Positions 26,601 through 33,827 of a DNA stretch of 64,000 nt are shown in pieces (position 1 is the first letter of the stretch; every line of letters begins with the position of its first letter). The notes below the pieces were generated by a model, which was given only the letters and a program-made list of their open reading frames with translations, was not told where the DNA came from and did no database searches. This DNA is from an uncultured Clostridia bacterium (GTDB taxonomy: Bacteria > Bacillota > Clostridia > UBA1212): NCBI GenBank assembly GCA_947304585.1, contig CAMZBI010000004.1, positions 1 through 64,000 on the forward strand. Reading direction: 5' to 3'. The position numbers and the translations under genes were made by a program.

Positions 26601-29070
26601 CACCGGCAAGCTTGGCGCTGACGTCAACAAGACTATGCTGCTGGCGTCGGTGATGCTGACCGAGATACTGAGGACAATGTTCCCGTCAGTTGCGGATTCA
26701 GTTGCGGTGTGTCCCGTTCTCCACGGAGAGATGAGTGACGAGGATTCCGCAACCGTGATGAGGACGGTGCCGAAGTTTGGCATTGCAGGAGACAACACAC
26801 TTGTTTCCGAAGGTGAATTCGGACTGCTTATAATCGAGGACTCCGCAACCGAACTTGGTGTCGTTTCCATGCTGATGACCTCCGGTACAAGCGTGACGAG
26901 ACTGCTTTTCGAACCCTTGTTTGATTACCTGACCTGGTATACCGAATCCGGAACCGCCGACAGTTACCTCAACTTCGGCCTTGACCACGTGCCTGCATGC
27001 TTTGACTTTGTGTCATTGCTGGGCATTTCCAAGACCGTGGGCGACGACAAGCACGATATCAAGTACGTCGATCTTGATACGATCGTTGAACACGACGTAT
27101 GCGACTTCTGCGGCAGGAAATATCCCAAGGGCGACGACGTATTTGAGCTTGATGACGGAAGGAAGATGTGCAGAGACTGCGGAAGCACTCTTGTTGGCAA
27201 CGACAAGAAAGCTCTCAGAGCTCATCTGGACCGTGCAAAGGTATTCATCGAGAGCACTTACGGCGTTGAAATTGGCGAAGAGTATGAGGTTTGTTTCGAG
27301 TCCACCGTGAAGATAGTGAACACTCTGAAGCAGAACAGAAACCTGGTCTCCAGAGGCTCGGATATTCCGCTGAAATCCTATGTGGACGACAAGAAAGCGG
27401 TGCACGTGGAATACAATATTCCTTCCGTGTCCCTCTCCGAACTGCTGGTGAGAGAGCTCACCCATGCATGGCAGATCATCAATCTGCAATCCGTTGACGA
27501 GGAACTTGCGGAGGGCCACATCGCTCTGGTGGGCATCCAGTATCTGAGGGCGCTTAGCCAGAACGGAATTGCCGCTGTAAGGACCACCTATTACGAGAGC
27601 AACCAGAACGTGTCCGGCAACGGCTACCGCAAACTGGTGCGGGCGCTTATTGAGAATCCTCAATACGGCAACAATCCGTTCAAGTACCTTATGGATGCGG
27701 TCGGAGGCGGCGTCGGAGGCGGCTTTGTCACCAAGCCTCAGCCTATAGGACTCGAGGACATTGGCGAGGATTACAAGGTCTCAGTTCCCGACAGGGCTAC
27801 CGGAGAACCTCCTTACTTCTATCACGAACGGCTGGGCAGCGGTGAAAGGGCAGGCTATGAAGCCATGCTGAAGGCTGTGCTGAACCACGATGCGTCCGTC
27901 AGCATGCCGGGTCTTTCGAGGGATGAAATAATCAAGATATCCTACGCGGTCAGATATGACCATCCTGAGGTGTTCTGGTTCAGAACCGTGGCCACAACTT
28001 CCGACGGCGGATCCGCTGATCTGATTTACGGAGCGACCCGCGATGAGTCCGAGGAACTCCGGCGCCGGATCGACGAAGTGACGGGTAAATATCTTGAAGG
28101 CATCACCCCCGAGATGAGCGCCTATGACGTTGCGATAAGGCTTTACATTAAGATCATATCCAACGTTGATTACGACTCGATCGCACTCAAGGAAGAGGAG
28201 GCTGCAGGCGGTCCCAGCATCTACAAGATCGACTATCTGAGATCCATCTGCGGCGTGTTCCTGAACGGCAAGGCGGTCTGCGAAGGCTACGCAAGAGCGA
28301 TCCAGTATCTGCTGCAGAAATGCGGCGTAGAATGCGCGGAGGCTGCGGGAACCATCAACGGCAGTCCCAAGAACAGCGGCGGCCACGCATGGAACATTGT
28401 CAAGATCGACGGCGAGTATTACTACTTTGACGTCACCTGGGATGACAGGTCCAATACCGTACAGGACGTAAAGAACGATTCCGTGGGCTTCACGTATTTC
28501 TGCATAACCAGCGACGAGCTCAGAAGGACCAGAGACACAAACGACTGCCCGACAAGCATGCCTGAATGCGTCTCAAAGAAGGCCAACTACTACTACCATA
28601 ACAAACTCCTTCTCGATCAGTACAGACCGGACAAAGTGACTGAAATCGCCGAGAATGCGGCCAAGAGAGGTTCTAAATTCTTTACGGTCAAGTTCTCCAC
28701 ACTGAACGCCTACCTGGAAGCCTTCAATGCGATAATAGAAAACCGCGGCTGCTACGATATACTTAAAAATGCCGCCAGGTATTACAGTGAAGTCGTGACC
28801 GACCCTGCAGAGGACGAGGAGCCTGAAGTGGAGAAGACGGGAGATGACATCCCCGCAGACGAGACCGGAGAGGGCGAGATTCCATCCGGTGAAACAGATC
28901 CCGCAGCAGGTGACGGTTCAAGCGACAAGCCCGCCAAATCAAAATTCAAGAAGCCCAAGGCCAAAAAGAACAAGTCGACGAAGCAGATCGACACTACGAG
29001 ATATACGTACAGCAGCGATAATGACATATATACTCTGACGATCTACTTCAAGTTCCAGGAGAAGAAATAG
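23665..29070 (+). CDS. Giant membrane protein: degenerate helicase, zinc finger, DA1-like and transglutaminase-like regions
   Basis: An 1801-residue protein. About five membrane helices occupy residues 4-225. Residues 300-750 follow the order of an SF2 helicase but have lost its motifs: GSFFSEF replaces the Walker A loop (about 324-331), and VCIDILTT (443-450) stands where DExx would be. A C-x2-C-x19-C-x2-C zinc finger (C1146, C1149, C1169, C1172) is followed by LLVRELTHAWQ (about 1260-1270) and EELAEG (1279-1284). This resembles the LIM plus DA1-like peptidase arrangement, with the first His of HExxH changed to Arg1263. A transglutaminase-like domain carries Cys1539 (GKAVCEGYARA), His1574 (GGHAWN) and Asp1589 (YYFDVTWDD), a complete triad. 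An acidic then Lys-rich linker ends the protein. Domain calls before 1140 are tentative. Confidence 0.75.
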   Translation: MDKLIIILKILFIIGSILLMSAPLLFEFLTFRRDVEKKISYKRFRVVLYTAIFIIGVSVALILAEDFIKWVESLQFIQWLSSKISIPGRVDYCVTLLAAITINVGIGVLYVFFSKFVRIGLKNFDVVKPAKKDGEYTLVQKIERKVIDYFCTPTWELVGNVLKFLAPVLSAVYALIFVVYELPALFGASWLPYDFINMLFKAGWIIPILTLLGLWEAYFFLSGLSRIHDECPDYFKQDVELKKPEIDIKKIEAEVKKQYEGYFSCNVDLSKVLQDEYDSTFYSDATKAIGASIENDARNPQINKKSYLDTLDKLMTSEKSLVIAGSFFSEFSMYFFRYLSVVAAEGENIIIVCNTDPEIDEVYNYVKTGLSEIVSLYNKGATREKVDFDDPIWKIVKVYGEKENLDESAVDNSTILVTSLSFLCSAEFERDHPDFLKLTGTMVCIDILTTFNAYSRQLSMFNSRLEHITRTNAIFAKNADKNEKFAVRYMSKPVRYVCFDNNNMAGLDRVLENLLAPIKFESADSMHYNPQTLVRCYNFESRLNDEGRRDVNQVVRTKEELSVILNVALTCRALGAGTVTIFADGIPYMGLRESLDANSGKYPYKVDPTVLRINDPIYNPDKYSVVIALDSGNNLPATIRKYTSMVSDKPSLVIVFSKPYMLRDYFTGNIDESWLIQQYEMIPVANTSELDVAQQILVKANAGGISEEEILTRVTGIPYFEKAVAEGNINAILSDIMGLYGMSKYDRLRLYDFFEYTTSHEFNEFGKYKPVDRVELRRRGKLFDIISGRDMIVMDALDELHVLPLPRKRLTQNYIEGQNLLFEGTVYTILGINLENGRINARKAIAGKNDEVYQYIQDRYYRAVLNDDAVEYEMPAKFARFTPNGEGIQVEQVFVSAFRAPLEVVTKGYYEVDPHTMDLSCVDSKYQIIDKPGDDKRAKQTYRVYGGFPADERSYADESLSTYNWSREEKGAKMMLIKITGKLGADVNKTMLLASVMLTEILRTMFPSVADSVAVCPVLHGEMSDEDSATVMRTVPKFGIAGDNTLVSEGEFGLLIIEDSATELGVVSMLMTSGTSVTRLLFEPLFDYLTWYTESGTADSYLNFGLDHVPACFDFVSLLGISKTVGDDKHDIKYVDLDTIVEHDVCDFCGRKYPKGDDVFELDDGRKMCRDCGSTLVGNDKKALRAHLDRAKVFIESTYGVEIGEEYEVCFESTVKIVNTLKQNRNLVSRGSDIPLKSYVDDKKAVHVEYNIPSVSLSELLVRELTHAWQIINLQSVDEELAEGHIALVGIQYLRALSQNGIAAVRTTYYESNQNVSGNGYRKLVRALIENPQYGNNPFKYLMDAVGGGVGGGFVTKPQPIGLEDIGEDYKVSVPDRATGEPPYFYHERLGSGERAGYEAMLKAVLNHDASVSMPGLSRDEIIKISYAVRYDHPEVFWFRTVATTSDGGSADLIYGATRDESEELRRRIDEVTGKYLEGITPEMSAYDVAIRLYIKIISNVDYDSIALKEEEAAGGPSIYKIDYLRSICGVFLNGKAVCEGYARAIQYLLQKCGVECAEAAGTINGSPKNSGGHAWNIVKIDGEYYYFDVTWDDRSNTVQDVKNDSVGFTYFCITSDELRRTRDTNDCPTSMPECVSKKANYYYHNKLLLDQYRPDKVTEIAENAAKRGSKFFTVKFSTLNAYLEAFNAIIENRGCYDILKNAARYYSEVVTDPAEDEEPEVEKTGDDIPADETGEGEIPSGETDPAAGDGSSDKPAKSKFKKPKAKKNKSTKQIDTTRYTYSSDNDIYTLTIYFKFQEKK

Positions 29071-29388
29071 GCTGTGGGCAGGAAACAGTTTTAATACCGC
29101 CAATGCTTTCTGAAGGCAATGGCTAAACAAATATGCCGGGCGCAGAGAACCAGATATCTTTTCGCCCGGCATTTCAGTTGAATGTGTCAGTTTCAAAAGG
29201 CCGTTTGCCCGGACGGGATCACATTGGCGCTAAATGTCTGAGCCTTGGTTCCCGGGGCGGTCTGAAATAGGGATTCCCGGGGCTGCCGGAAAATAAAAGA
29301 TTGACTATTGGAGAGAATTGATATAAAAAGGGTGTGAAAGGGCATCAGTCCCAAGAGATCGCAACACCACGAACGGAGGATTAAGGAC
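29071..29388. other. Gap after the giant-protein gene
   Basis: This 318-bp gap holds the operon-end hairpin (29133-29172), two copies of the GCCAATG word (29099 and 29222) and a weak promoter-like TTGACT with TATAAA at a 15-nt spacing (29301-29327). No gene of more than about 40 residues is visible. Confidence 0.6.
29133..29172 (+). terminator. Probable terminator of the four-gene operon
   Basis: A perfect 10-bp GC-rich stem (29133-29142 with 29163-29172) with a 20-nt loop lies 63 nt after the operon stop. Only TT follows, so it may act with other factors. Confidence 0.55.
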
Positions 29389-29844
29389 ATGCGGGAAATG
29401 AACATGAATTTCCTGGAGGAATACAAAAGCGCAGACAACTTCATAAAGGACGCCTTCAAATCCACCGACGGTATTACGGAATACATTCGCAGAATGGAAA
29501 CCGCAAATGACAGGGGTATACGGGCAGTTGCAACATGGCGGGATGACTACAGGTCTTTGAAGCACGTGAGATGGGTCAGAAATCAGCTTGTCCACGAGGT
29601 GGGATACGACTCCGACATCTGCGAACTGAACGATCTTCGGTTTGTAAAACAGTTCAGAACAAAACTTATGAAGTGTGAAGACCCGCTGGCGCTCCTGGAA
29701 AAATATGAGAGAGCGGCGAGGAAGCGGACTTCTTCCGGACAGCGGACGGGTACCCAAAAGCAGACCGGCAGCAGGACAAAGAAGACAAACAAAAAGACAC
29801 TGACCCTCTGGCAGAGGATAGTTAAATTTTTCACGGAAGGTTAA
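29389..29844 (+). CDS. Small HEPN-like protein, function unknown
   Basis: A 151-residue soluble protein. The central helical part contains LKHVRWVRNQLVHEVGYDS near residues 63-80. The R-N-x3-H string fits the RxxxxH signature of HEPN domains, which in active members cut RNA. The C-terminal third (about 105-145) is Lys-, Arg- and Thr-rich and ends in a short amphipathic helix LWQRIVKFF that may touch the membrane. Related short proteins of unknown function are common in Clostridia, often under DUF names. ATG 29389 follows CGGAGGA. It lies directly after the vWA/tubulin-like operon but behind a hairpin, so co-function is only a possibility. Confidence 0.55.
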   Translation: MREMNMNFLEEYKSADNFIKDAFKSTDGITEYIRRMETANDRGIRAVATWRDDYRSLKHVRWVRNQLVHEVGYDSDICELNDLRFVKQFRTKLMKCEDPLALLEKYERAARKRTSSGQRTGTQKQTGSRTKKTNKKTLTLWQRIVKFFTEG

Positions 29845-29852
29845 TTGATATA

Positions 29853-29903
29853 TTGATTTTCCCACCACTTGATATTATAATTTATGCGACCGCTCGGTCG
29901 CAT
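29853..29903 (+). promoter_or_regulatory. Promoter with TetR-type operator
   Basis: -35 TTGATT (29853-29858), a 17-nt spacer and a perfect -10 TATAAT (29876-29881) are followed at once by the palindrome ATGCGACCG-CT-CGGTCGCAT (29884-29903), which covers the start of transcription. The core GACCGnnCGGTC is a common TetR-family operator type. The next gene encodes a TetR-domain protein, so self-repression is likely. The stem followed by TTTTT may also terminate the upstream gene. Confidence 0.8.
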
Positions 29904-29971
29904 TTTTGCTTTCGGAAGCCTGCAACAGATAACAATCATTGGATATTGCATGGGGAAAGGGGAGGAGCGCC

Positions 29972-31081
29972 GTGGCAAAAGACACAGGAAAAAGAATACT
30001 TGAATCGGCTCTCGACCTGTTTTCCGAAAAGGGCTATGAAGGCACAAACATACGGGAGATTGCGGAAGCCGTTGGCCTTGGCAAGTCGTCGGTCTACCGC
30101 CATTTCGAGACCAAAGAAGATATCTGGAACGGCCTTCTTGATGAAATGATCGCCTATTATTCGGCAAATTTCGGCTCCGACAGGAATCTGCCTGAAGTTC
30201 CCGACTCCCTTGACGGGCTGACTGCGTTGACGATGAAAATGCTGGATTTTACCGTAAAAGACGGGAAAGTGGTGAAGACAAGAAAGCTGCTTTCCATTGA
30301 GCAGTTCAGGGATGCCAGGGCGAGAGACCTAGCCACGAAGCACTTCCTAACAGGTCTTACGGACCGATTCACCCCGGTCTTCAAAGGCATGATGAAAAAG
30401 GGACTGTTGAAAAAGGACGACCCTGCGATCCTGGCCTTCGCATACACCGCACCGATTTCATCCCTTGTCCACCGCTGCGACCGGGAGCCGGACCGCATAC
30501 CTGAAATACTGAAGGAGGCGGAAGCATTCAGCCGCCACTTTACAAAGATCTACGGGGAGTGCAAGGTCCGCATCGAGACCGAAAGACTCGTGATCGACGA
30601 TCTCAGGCCCTCTGACAGGACCGGGTATTTCCGGAACATCTCCCACGACAGAAAAGTGCTCGAGACTTTTGTGTGCAACTACGCCGAGACCCCGGAAGAG
30701 GTGGATCTGGAAAGATATCTGACGATCCCCGACATGCTGGCGGTGAGGTTGAAAGAGACGGGGGAGTTTATTGGCGTCGTTCTGATCTGCAGCAGGGAGC
30801 AGGATTCCTGCGAAATAGGCTACGGTTTTGGGTCCGCCCACTGGGGCAAGGGATATGCGACGGAAGCCGTGAAGGCCTTTATCAGATACTGCTTCACAGA
30901 CAAGGGTTTCCGGAAAGTTTATGCATCATTTTTTACCGGCAACGAGGCCTCAAGGCGCGTCATGGAGAAGTGCGGCATGAGCTACAGCCATTTTGTCGCC
31001 AATGAGCTGACCTACCTGGGCAGGCCCCGGGACCTGACGTACTATTCGATCACAAGAGAGGAGTTTTTGAAACGCCAATGA
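29972..31081 (+). CDS. TetR regulator fused to a GNAT acetyltransferase
   Basis: About 369 residues from GTG 29972, chosen because GGGGAGGAG (29958-29966) sits at the right distance and the TetR domain starts at once. Residues 4-50 are a TetR helix-turn-helix (ILESALDLFSEKGYEGTNIR, then EIAEAVGLGKSSVYRHFETK), followed by a helical ligand domain to about 195. From about 200 a complete RimJ/RimL-like GNAT begins (RIETERLVIDDLRPSDR) with the acetyl-CoA loop HWGKGYATEAVKAF and ASRRVMEKCGMSY. No stop or shift separates the parts. It overlaps the next GNAT gene by 4 nt (ATGA). The fusion would couple transcription control to acetyl transfer or acetyl-CoA sensing. Confidence 0.85.
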   Translation: MAKDTGKRILESALDLFSEKGYEGTNIREIAEAVGLGKSSVYRHFETKEDIWNGLLDEMIAYYSANFGSDRNLPEVPDSLDGLTALTMKMLDFTVKDGKVVKTRKLLSIEQFRDARARDLATKHFLTGLTDRFTPVFKGMMKKGLLKKDDPAILAFAYTAPISSLVHRCDREPDRIPEILKEAEAFSRHFTKIYGECKVRIETERLVIDDLRPSDRTGYFRNISHDRKVLETFVCNYAETPEEVDLERYLTIPDMLAVRLKETGEFIGVVLICSREQDSCEIGYGFGSAHWGKGYATEAVKAFIRYCFTDKGFRKVYASFFTGNEASRRVMEKCGMSYSHFVANELTYLGRPRDLTYYSITREEFLKRQ

Positions 31082-31632
31082 TACTGACCACGGAAAGACT
31101 TATTTTGAGGCCCTGGGAAGAGGCCGACGCTGAGATTTTGTTTGAATACGCCAAAGACGACCGGGTGGGCCCGATAACGGGATGGAACACCCACAAAAGC
31201 CCTGAGGAAAGCCTTGAAGTCATAAGAAACATACTCTCGAAGCCTGAGACCTACGCGGTGTGCCTTAAGGAAGACGGCAAGCCGATCGGTGACATCAGCA
31301 TAATGACCGGCGAGGATGGAAATCTGCCCCTTGGCGAAAAGGAGGCGGAACTGGGCTTCTGGCTGGGCGTTCCCTACTGGGGCCGGGGCATCATCCCTGA
31401 GGCGGTGCGGGAGTGCACAAGGCACGCATTTCTCGATATGGGCATGGAGACTCTGTGGTGCTGCTACTTCGACGGCAACGACAAATCAAGACGGGTCCAG
31501 GAAAAATGCGGCTTTACCTACCACCACACCAATGAAGACGTGTATCTGAGGCTTCTTGACGAACATCGCCGGGAGCACGTCACGAGACTTGCCAAAGAGG
31601 ATTGGCTCAAGTTCACCAATAAAAATAATTGA
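31078..31632 (+). CDS. GNAT acetyltransferase, RimJ/RimL type
   Basis: A 184-residue protein starting MILTTERLILRPWEEADAEI, the standard RimJ/RimL-like opening. The acetyl-CoA site is GVPYWGRGIIPEAVRECTRH (about residues 98-117), and KSRRVQEKCGFTYHHT is the C-terminal signature. It likely acetylates a protein N-terminus or small amine; the substrate is unknown. The ATG overlaps the stop of the TetR-GNAT fusion gene, so the two are translated together under the TetR-type operator. The start codon sits inside a GCCAATG word. Confidence 0.88.
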   Translation: MILTTERLILRPWEEADAEILFEYAKDDRVGPITGWNTHKSPEESLEVIRNILSKPETYAVCLKEDGKPIGDISIMTGEDGNLPLGEKEAELGFWLGVPYWGRGIIPEAVRECTRHAFLDMGMETLWCCYFDGNDKSRRVQEKCGFTYHHTNEDVYLRLLDEHRREHVTRLAKEDWLKFTNKNN

Positions 31633-31658
31633 AAACAAAGGAGGAAAACAGATCTGTC

Positions 31659-32288
31659 ATGGCAGACAATGATCTTATCATCAGACTTGAAACAAAAGAG
31701 GACGAACGGGCAGTGGAGAACCTGATCCGTGAATCCTTCTGGAACGTGTACAGGCCCGGGTGCAGCGAACACTACGTGATCCACATGCTGAGAAACGACC
31801 CGGCGTTCGTCAAAGAGCTTGACTTTGTAATGGAGAAGGAGGGCAGGCTCATTGGCCAGAACATGTTTATGAAAACCGTGATCGAGGGAGACGACGGAAA
31901 AGAGGTGCCTGTTCTCACGATGGGGCCCATCTGCATCACCCCTGAGCTCAAGAGAAAGGGTTACGGAAAGAAGCTTCTCGACTACTCTCTTGAGAAGGCT
32001 GCGGAGCTGGGCTTTGGTGCCGTGCTTTTTGAGGGAAATATAGGCTTTTACGGCAATTCAGGATTCACCTATGCCCGGAAGTTCGGCATCAGATATCACG
32101 ACCTTCCTGAGGGTGAGGACGACTCCTTTTTCCTCTGCAGGGAACTGATCCCGGGGTATCTTGACGGTGTAACCGGGGTCTACCAAACGCCAATGGGATA
32201 CTACGTCAGCGACAGCGACGTGGAGGAATTCGACAAGAATTTCCCGCCGAAAGTCAAGCAAAAACTTCCCGGACAGCTGTTCGGTTAA
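31659..32288 (+). CDS. GNAT acetyltransferase (YhbS-like)
   Basis: About 209 residues from ATG 31659; AAAGGAGG lies at 31637-31644, a slightly long 14-nt spacing. An in-frame TTG at 31629 overlaps the previous stop and lacks a ribosome site. The protein has the YhbS-like pattern IRLETKEDERAVENLIRESF, then LTMGPICITPELKRKGYGKK for acetyl-CoA binding and GFGAVLFEGNIGFYGNSGF. This subgroup is poorly characterised, and no substrate can be named. It is the third member of the GNAT run that starts with the TetR fusion. Confidence 0.82.
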   Translation: MADNDLIIRLETKEDERAVENLIRESFWNVYRPGCSEHYVIHMLRNDPAFVKELDFVMEKEGRLIGQNMFMKTVIEGDDGKEVPVLTMGPICITPELKRKGYGKKLLDYSLEKAAELGFGAVLFEGNIGFYGNSGFTYARKFGIRYHDLPEGEDDSFFLCRELIPGYLDGVTGVYQTPMGYYVSDSDVEEFDKNFPPKVKQKLPGQLFG

Positions 32289-32300
32289 AGAGGAGACAAA

Positions 32301-32846
32301 ATGAAATACTACAAAGAAATTACCCTTAAAGACGGAAGAAAATGCGTGCTGAGAAATGCCGACGGGAAAGACGTCAATGAGGTCCTGGCCACATTCAACA
32401 AGACCCACGCGGAGACGGATTTTCTGCTGAGCTACCCGGACGAAAAGACCTTCACCGTTGAGGAGGAGACCGAGTTTCTGGAGAATGCCGCAAACAGTGC
32501 CAATGAGATCGAGATCATCGCCATCGTTGACGGCAAGGTGGCGGGCTCCGCAGGTTTTTATCCCGTGGGAAAAAGAGAAAAGATCAGGCACAGAGCAGAC
32601 TTCGGTATCAGTGTGGAGATGGTCTACTGGGGCCTTGGCATCGGCCGGGCTCTCACGGAAAGCTGTATAGAGCTCGCAAGGCAGGCGGGCTTCGTTCAGC
32701 TGGAACTTGAGGTGGTTGGCGAGAATTCTCGGGCAATCGCCCTCTACGAAAGCTGCGGCTTTAGGGAGTACGGAAGAAATCCCAAAGGGTTCAAATCAAG
32801 AATCAGCGGCTATCAGGACCTGGTGCAGATGAGGCTGGAACTGTGA
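32301..32846 (+). CDS. GNAT acetyltransferase (RimJ/RimL- or PhnO-like)
   Basis: A 181-residue protein with an N-terminal KEITLKDGRKCVLRNADGKD strand pair, the acetyl-CoA region VEMVYWGLGIGRALTESCIE (about residues 107-126) and a C-terminal NSRAIALYESCGFREYG. ATG 32301 follows AAGAGGAGA, 12 nt after the previous stop, so it belongs to the same operon as the other GNATs. The substrate is unknown. Runs of such enzymes often reflect small-molecule resistance or modification functions collected near one regulator. Confidence 0.85.
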   Translation: MKYYKEITLKDGRKCVLRNADGKDVNEVLATFNKTHAETDFLLSYPDEKTFTVEEETEFLENAANSANEIEIIAIVDGKVAGSAGFYPVGKREKIRHRADFGISVEMVYWGLGIGRALTESCIELARQAGFVQLELEVVGENSRAIALYESCGFREYGRNPKGFKSRISGYQDLVQMRLEL

Positions 32847-32958
32847 AAACGTTGGAGATCATTGGCGAAAACTACTGCGGCAGCCGGGACAGCACCCGGT
32901 ATGCCTGCAGGTGATGGATATCAAGTAATGCAGTCAAAAGACAAGGAGTGACAACAAG

Positions 32959-33642
32959 ATGAAAATAACGGTTTTTAACGGCAGCCCCAAACGGGAAAAG
33001 AGCGACACCATGCATGTCACCCGGGCTTTTCTCCAAGGAATGGCGGAGCAGGCGGAACAGGACGTTGAAATCATCAACGTGATCGACAGCCACATCGAAT
33101 ACTGCACCGGTTGTTTCACCTGTATGCACAACGGCGGCACATGCATTTACGACGACGATATGAGGGGCCTTCTGGAGAAGGTCTTGGCGTCGGATGTTCT
33201 GATATTCAGCTTTCCCCTCTACTGCTACGGCATGCCTGCTCCCCTCAAAGCTTTTTTCGACCGGATTCTGCCGCTTTCCAGCATGGCGATGCAAAAGGTG
33301 GGTGACCGGTATGAACACGTTGGCCAGGCGGATTTTTCAAGGCTCAGGTACGTGATGATATGCGGCTGCGGCTTTCCGAACAGCAGGCACAATTTTGAAG
33401 GCATGGTGGCCCAGTTCAACCTGATGTTTCCGGGTGAAAATACGGTGATCACGGTGCCTGAGAGTCCCATGTTCAATGCTCCCGAGGCAGCCGTGGTTAC
33501 GGTCCCGAGGCTTGAGCTGGTAAAAAAAGCCGGGAAAGATTATTCCGAAAAGGGTTCGATCGATGAAGAACTTTTACGGGAGATCTGCTCGCCAATGATA
33601 CCCGAGGAACAGTATGCCGCCATCGTCAACGCCGGCGTCTGA
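32959..33642 (+). CDS. NAD(P)H-dependent FMN reductase (flavodoxin fold)
   Basis: A 227-residue protein with the flavodoxin-like FMN loop FNGSPKREKSDTMHV at the start, then EYCTGCFTCMHNGGTCIYDD, whose cysteine cluster (CTGCFTC and a later C) is typical of the iron-sulfur flavoprotein-like branch. SFPLYCYGMPAPLKAFFDR is the second FMN-contacting segment. It reduces flavin or an electron acceptor with NAD(P)H; whether an Fe-S cluster is present is uncertain because the spacing is compact. AAGGAG precedes the ATG. A strong hairpin follows the gene. Confidence 0.85.
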   Translation: MKITVFNGSPKREKSDTMHVTRAFLQGMAEQAEQDVEIINVIDSHIEYCTGCFTCMHNGGTCIYDDDMRGLLEKVLASDVLIFSFPLYCYGMPAPLKAFFDRILPLSSMAMQKVGDRYEHVGQADFSRLRYVMICGCGFPNSRHNFEGMVAQFNLMFPGENTVITVPESPMFNAPEAAVVTVPRLELVKKAGKDYSEKGSIDEELLREICSPMIPEEQYAAIVNAGV

Positions 33643-33686
33643 TCAATCATTCGTCAATGCATATAAGTCTTGATAAGTTAACAAAA

Positions 33687-33722
33687 GCCGGCCGGGGAGA
33701 CGTGACTTAATCCCCGGCCGGC
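33687..33722 (+). terminator. Strong GC-rich hairpin
   Basis: A perfect 12-bp stem (33687-33698 with 33711-33722) with a 12-nt loop follows the flavin reductase gene. Few T residues follow. Confidence 0.65.
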
Positions 33723-33723
33723 C

Positions 33724-33753
33724 TTGAATATTACAGGGCTTCTAATGTATAAT
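33724..33753 (+). promoter_or_regulatory. Promoter of the RyR-like membrane protein gene
   Basis: -35 TTGAAT (33724-33729), an 18-nt spacer and -10 TATAAT (33748-33753). Just downstream, TCCCTATAGGA and TCCCTTTTAGGGA form short imperfect palindromes that could be an operator (inference). Confidence 0.6.
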
Positions 33754-33827
33754 TCCCTATAGGAAACATCCCTTTTAGGGAAAACTTTACGCAATCATTC
33801 ATACCTCATTTTTTCGGAGAGTTAAAT

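Noticed and set aside
14931..29070. Phage or plasmid segregation (TubZ-type) module
   Set aside because: The tubulin-like protein is far longer than TubZ, no TubR or centromere-like repeats are present, and the partners are membrane proteins.
29884..29903. Pure terminator reading of the palindrome
   Set aside because: It has a T run and may terminate transcription, but its position just after a perfect -10 and before a TetR gene makes the operator the main reading.
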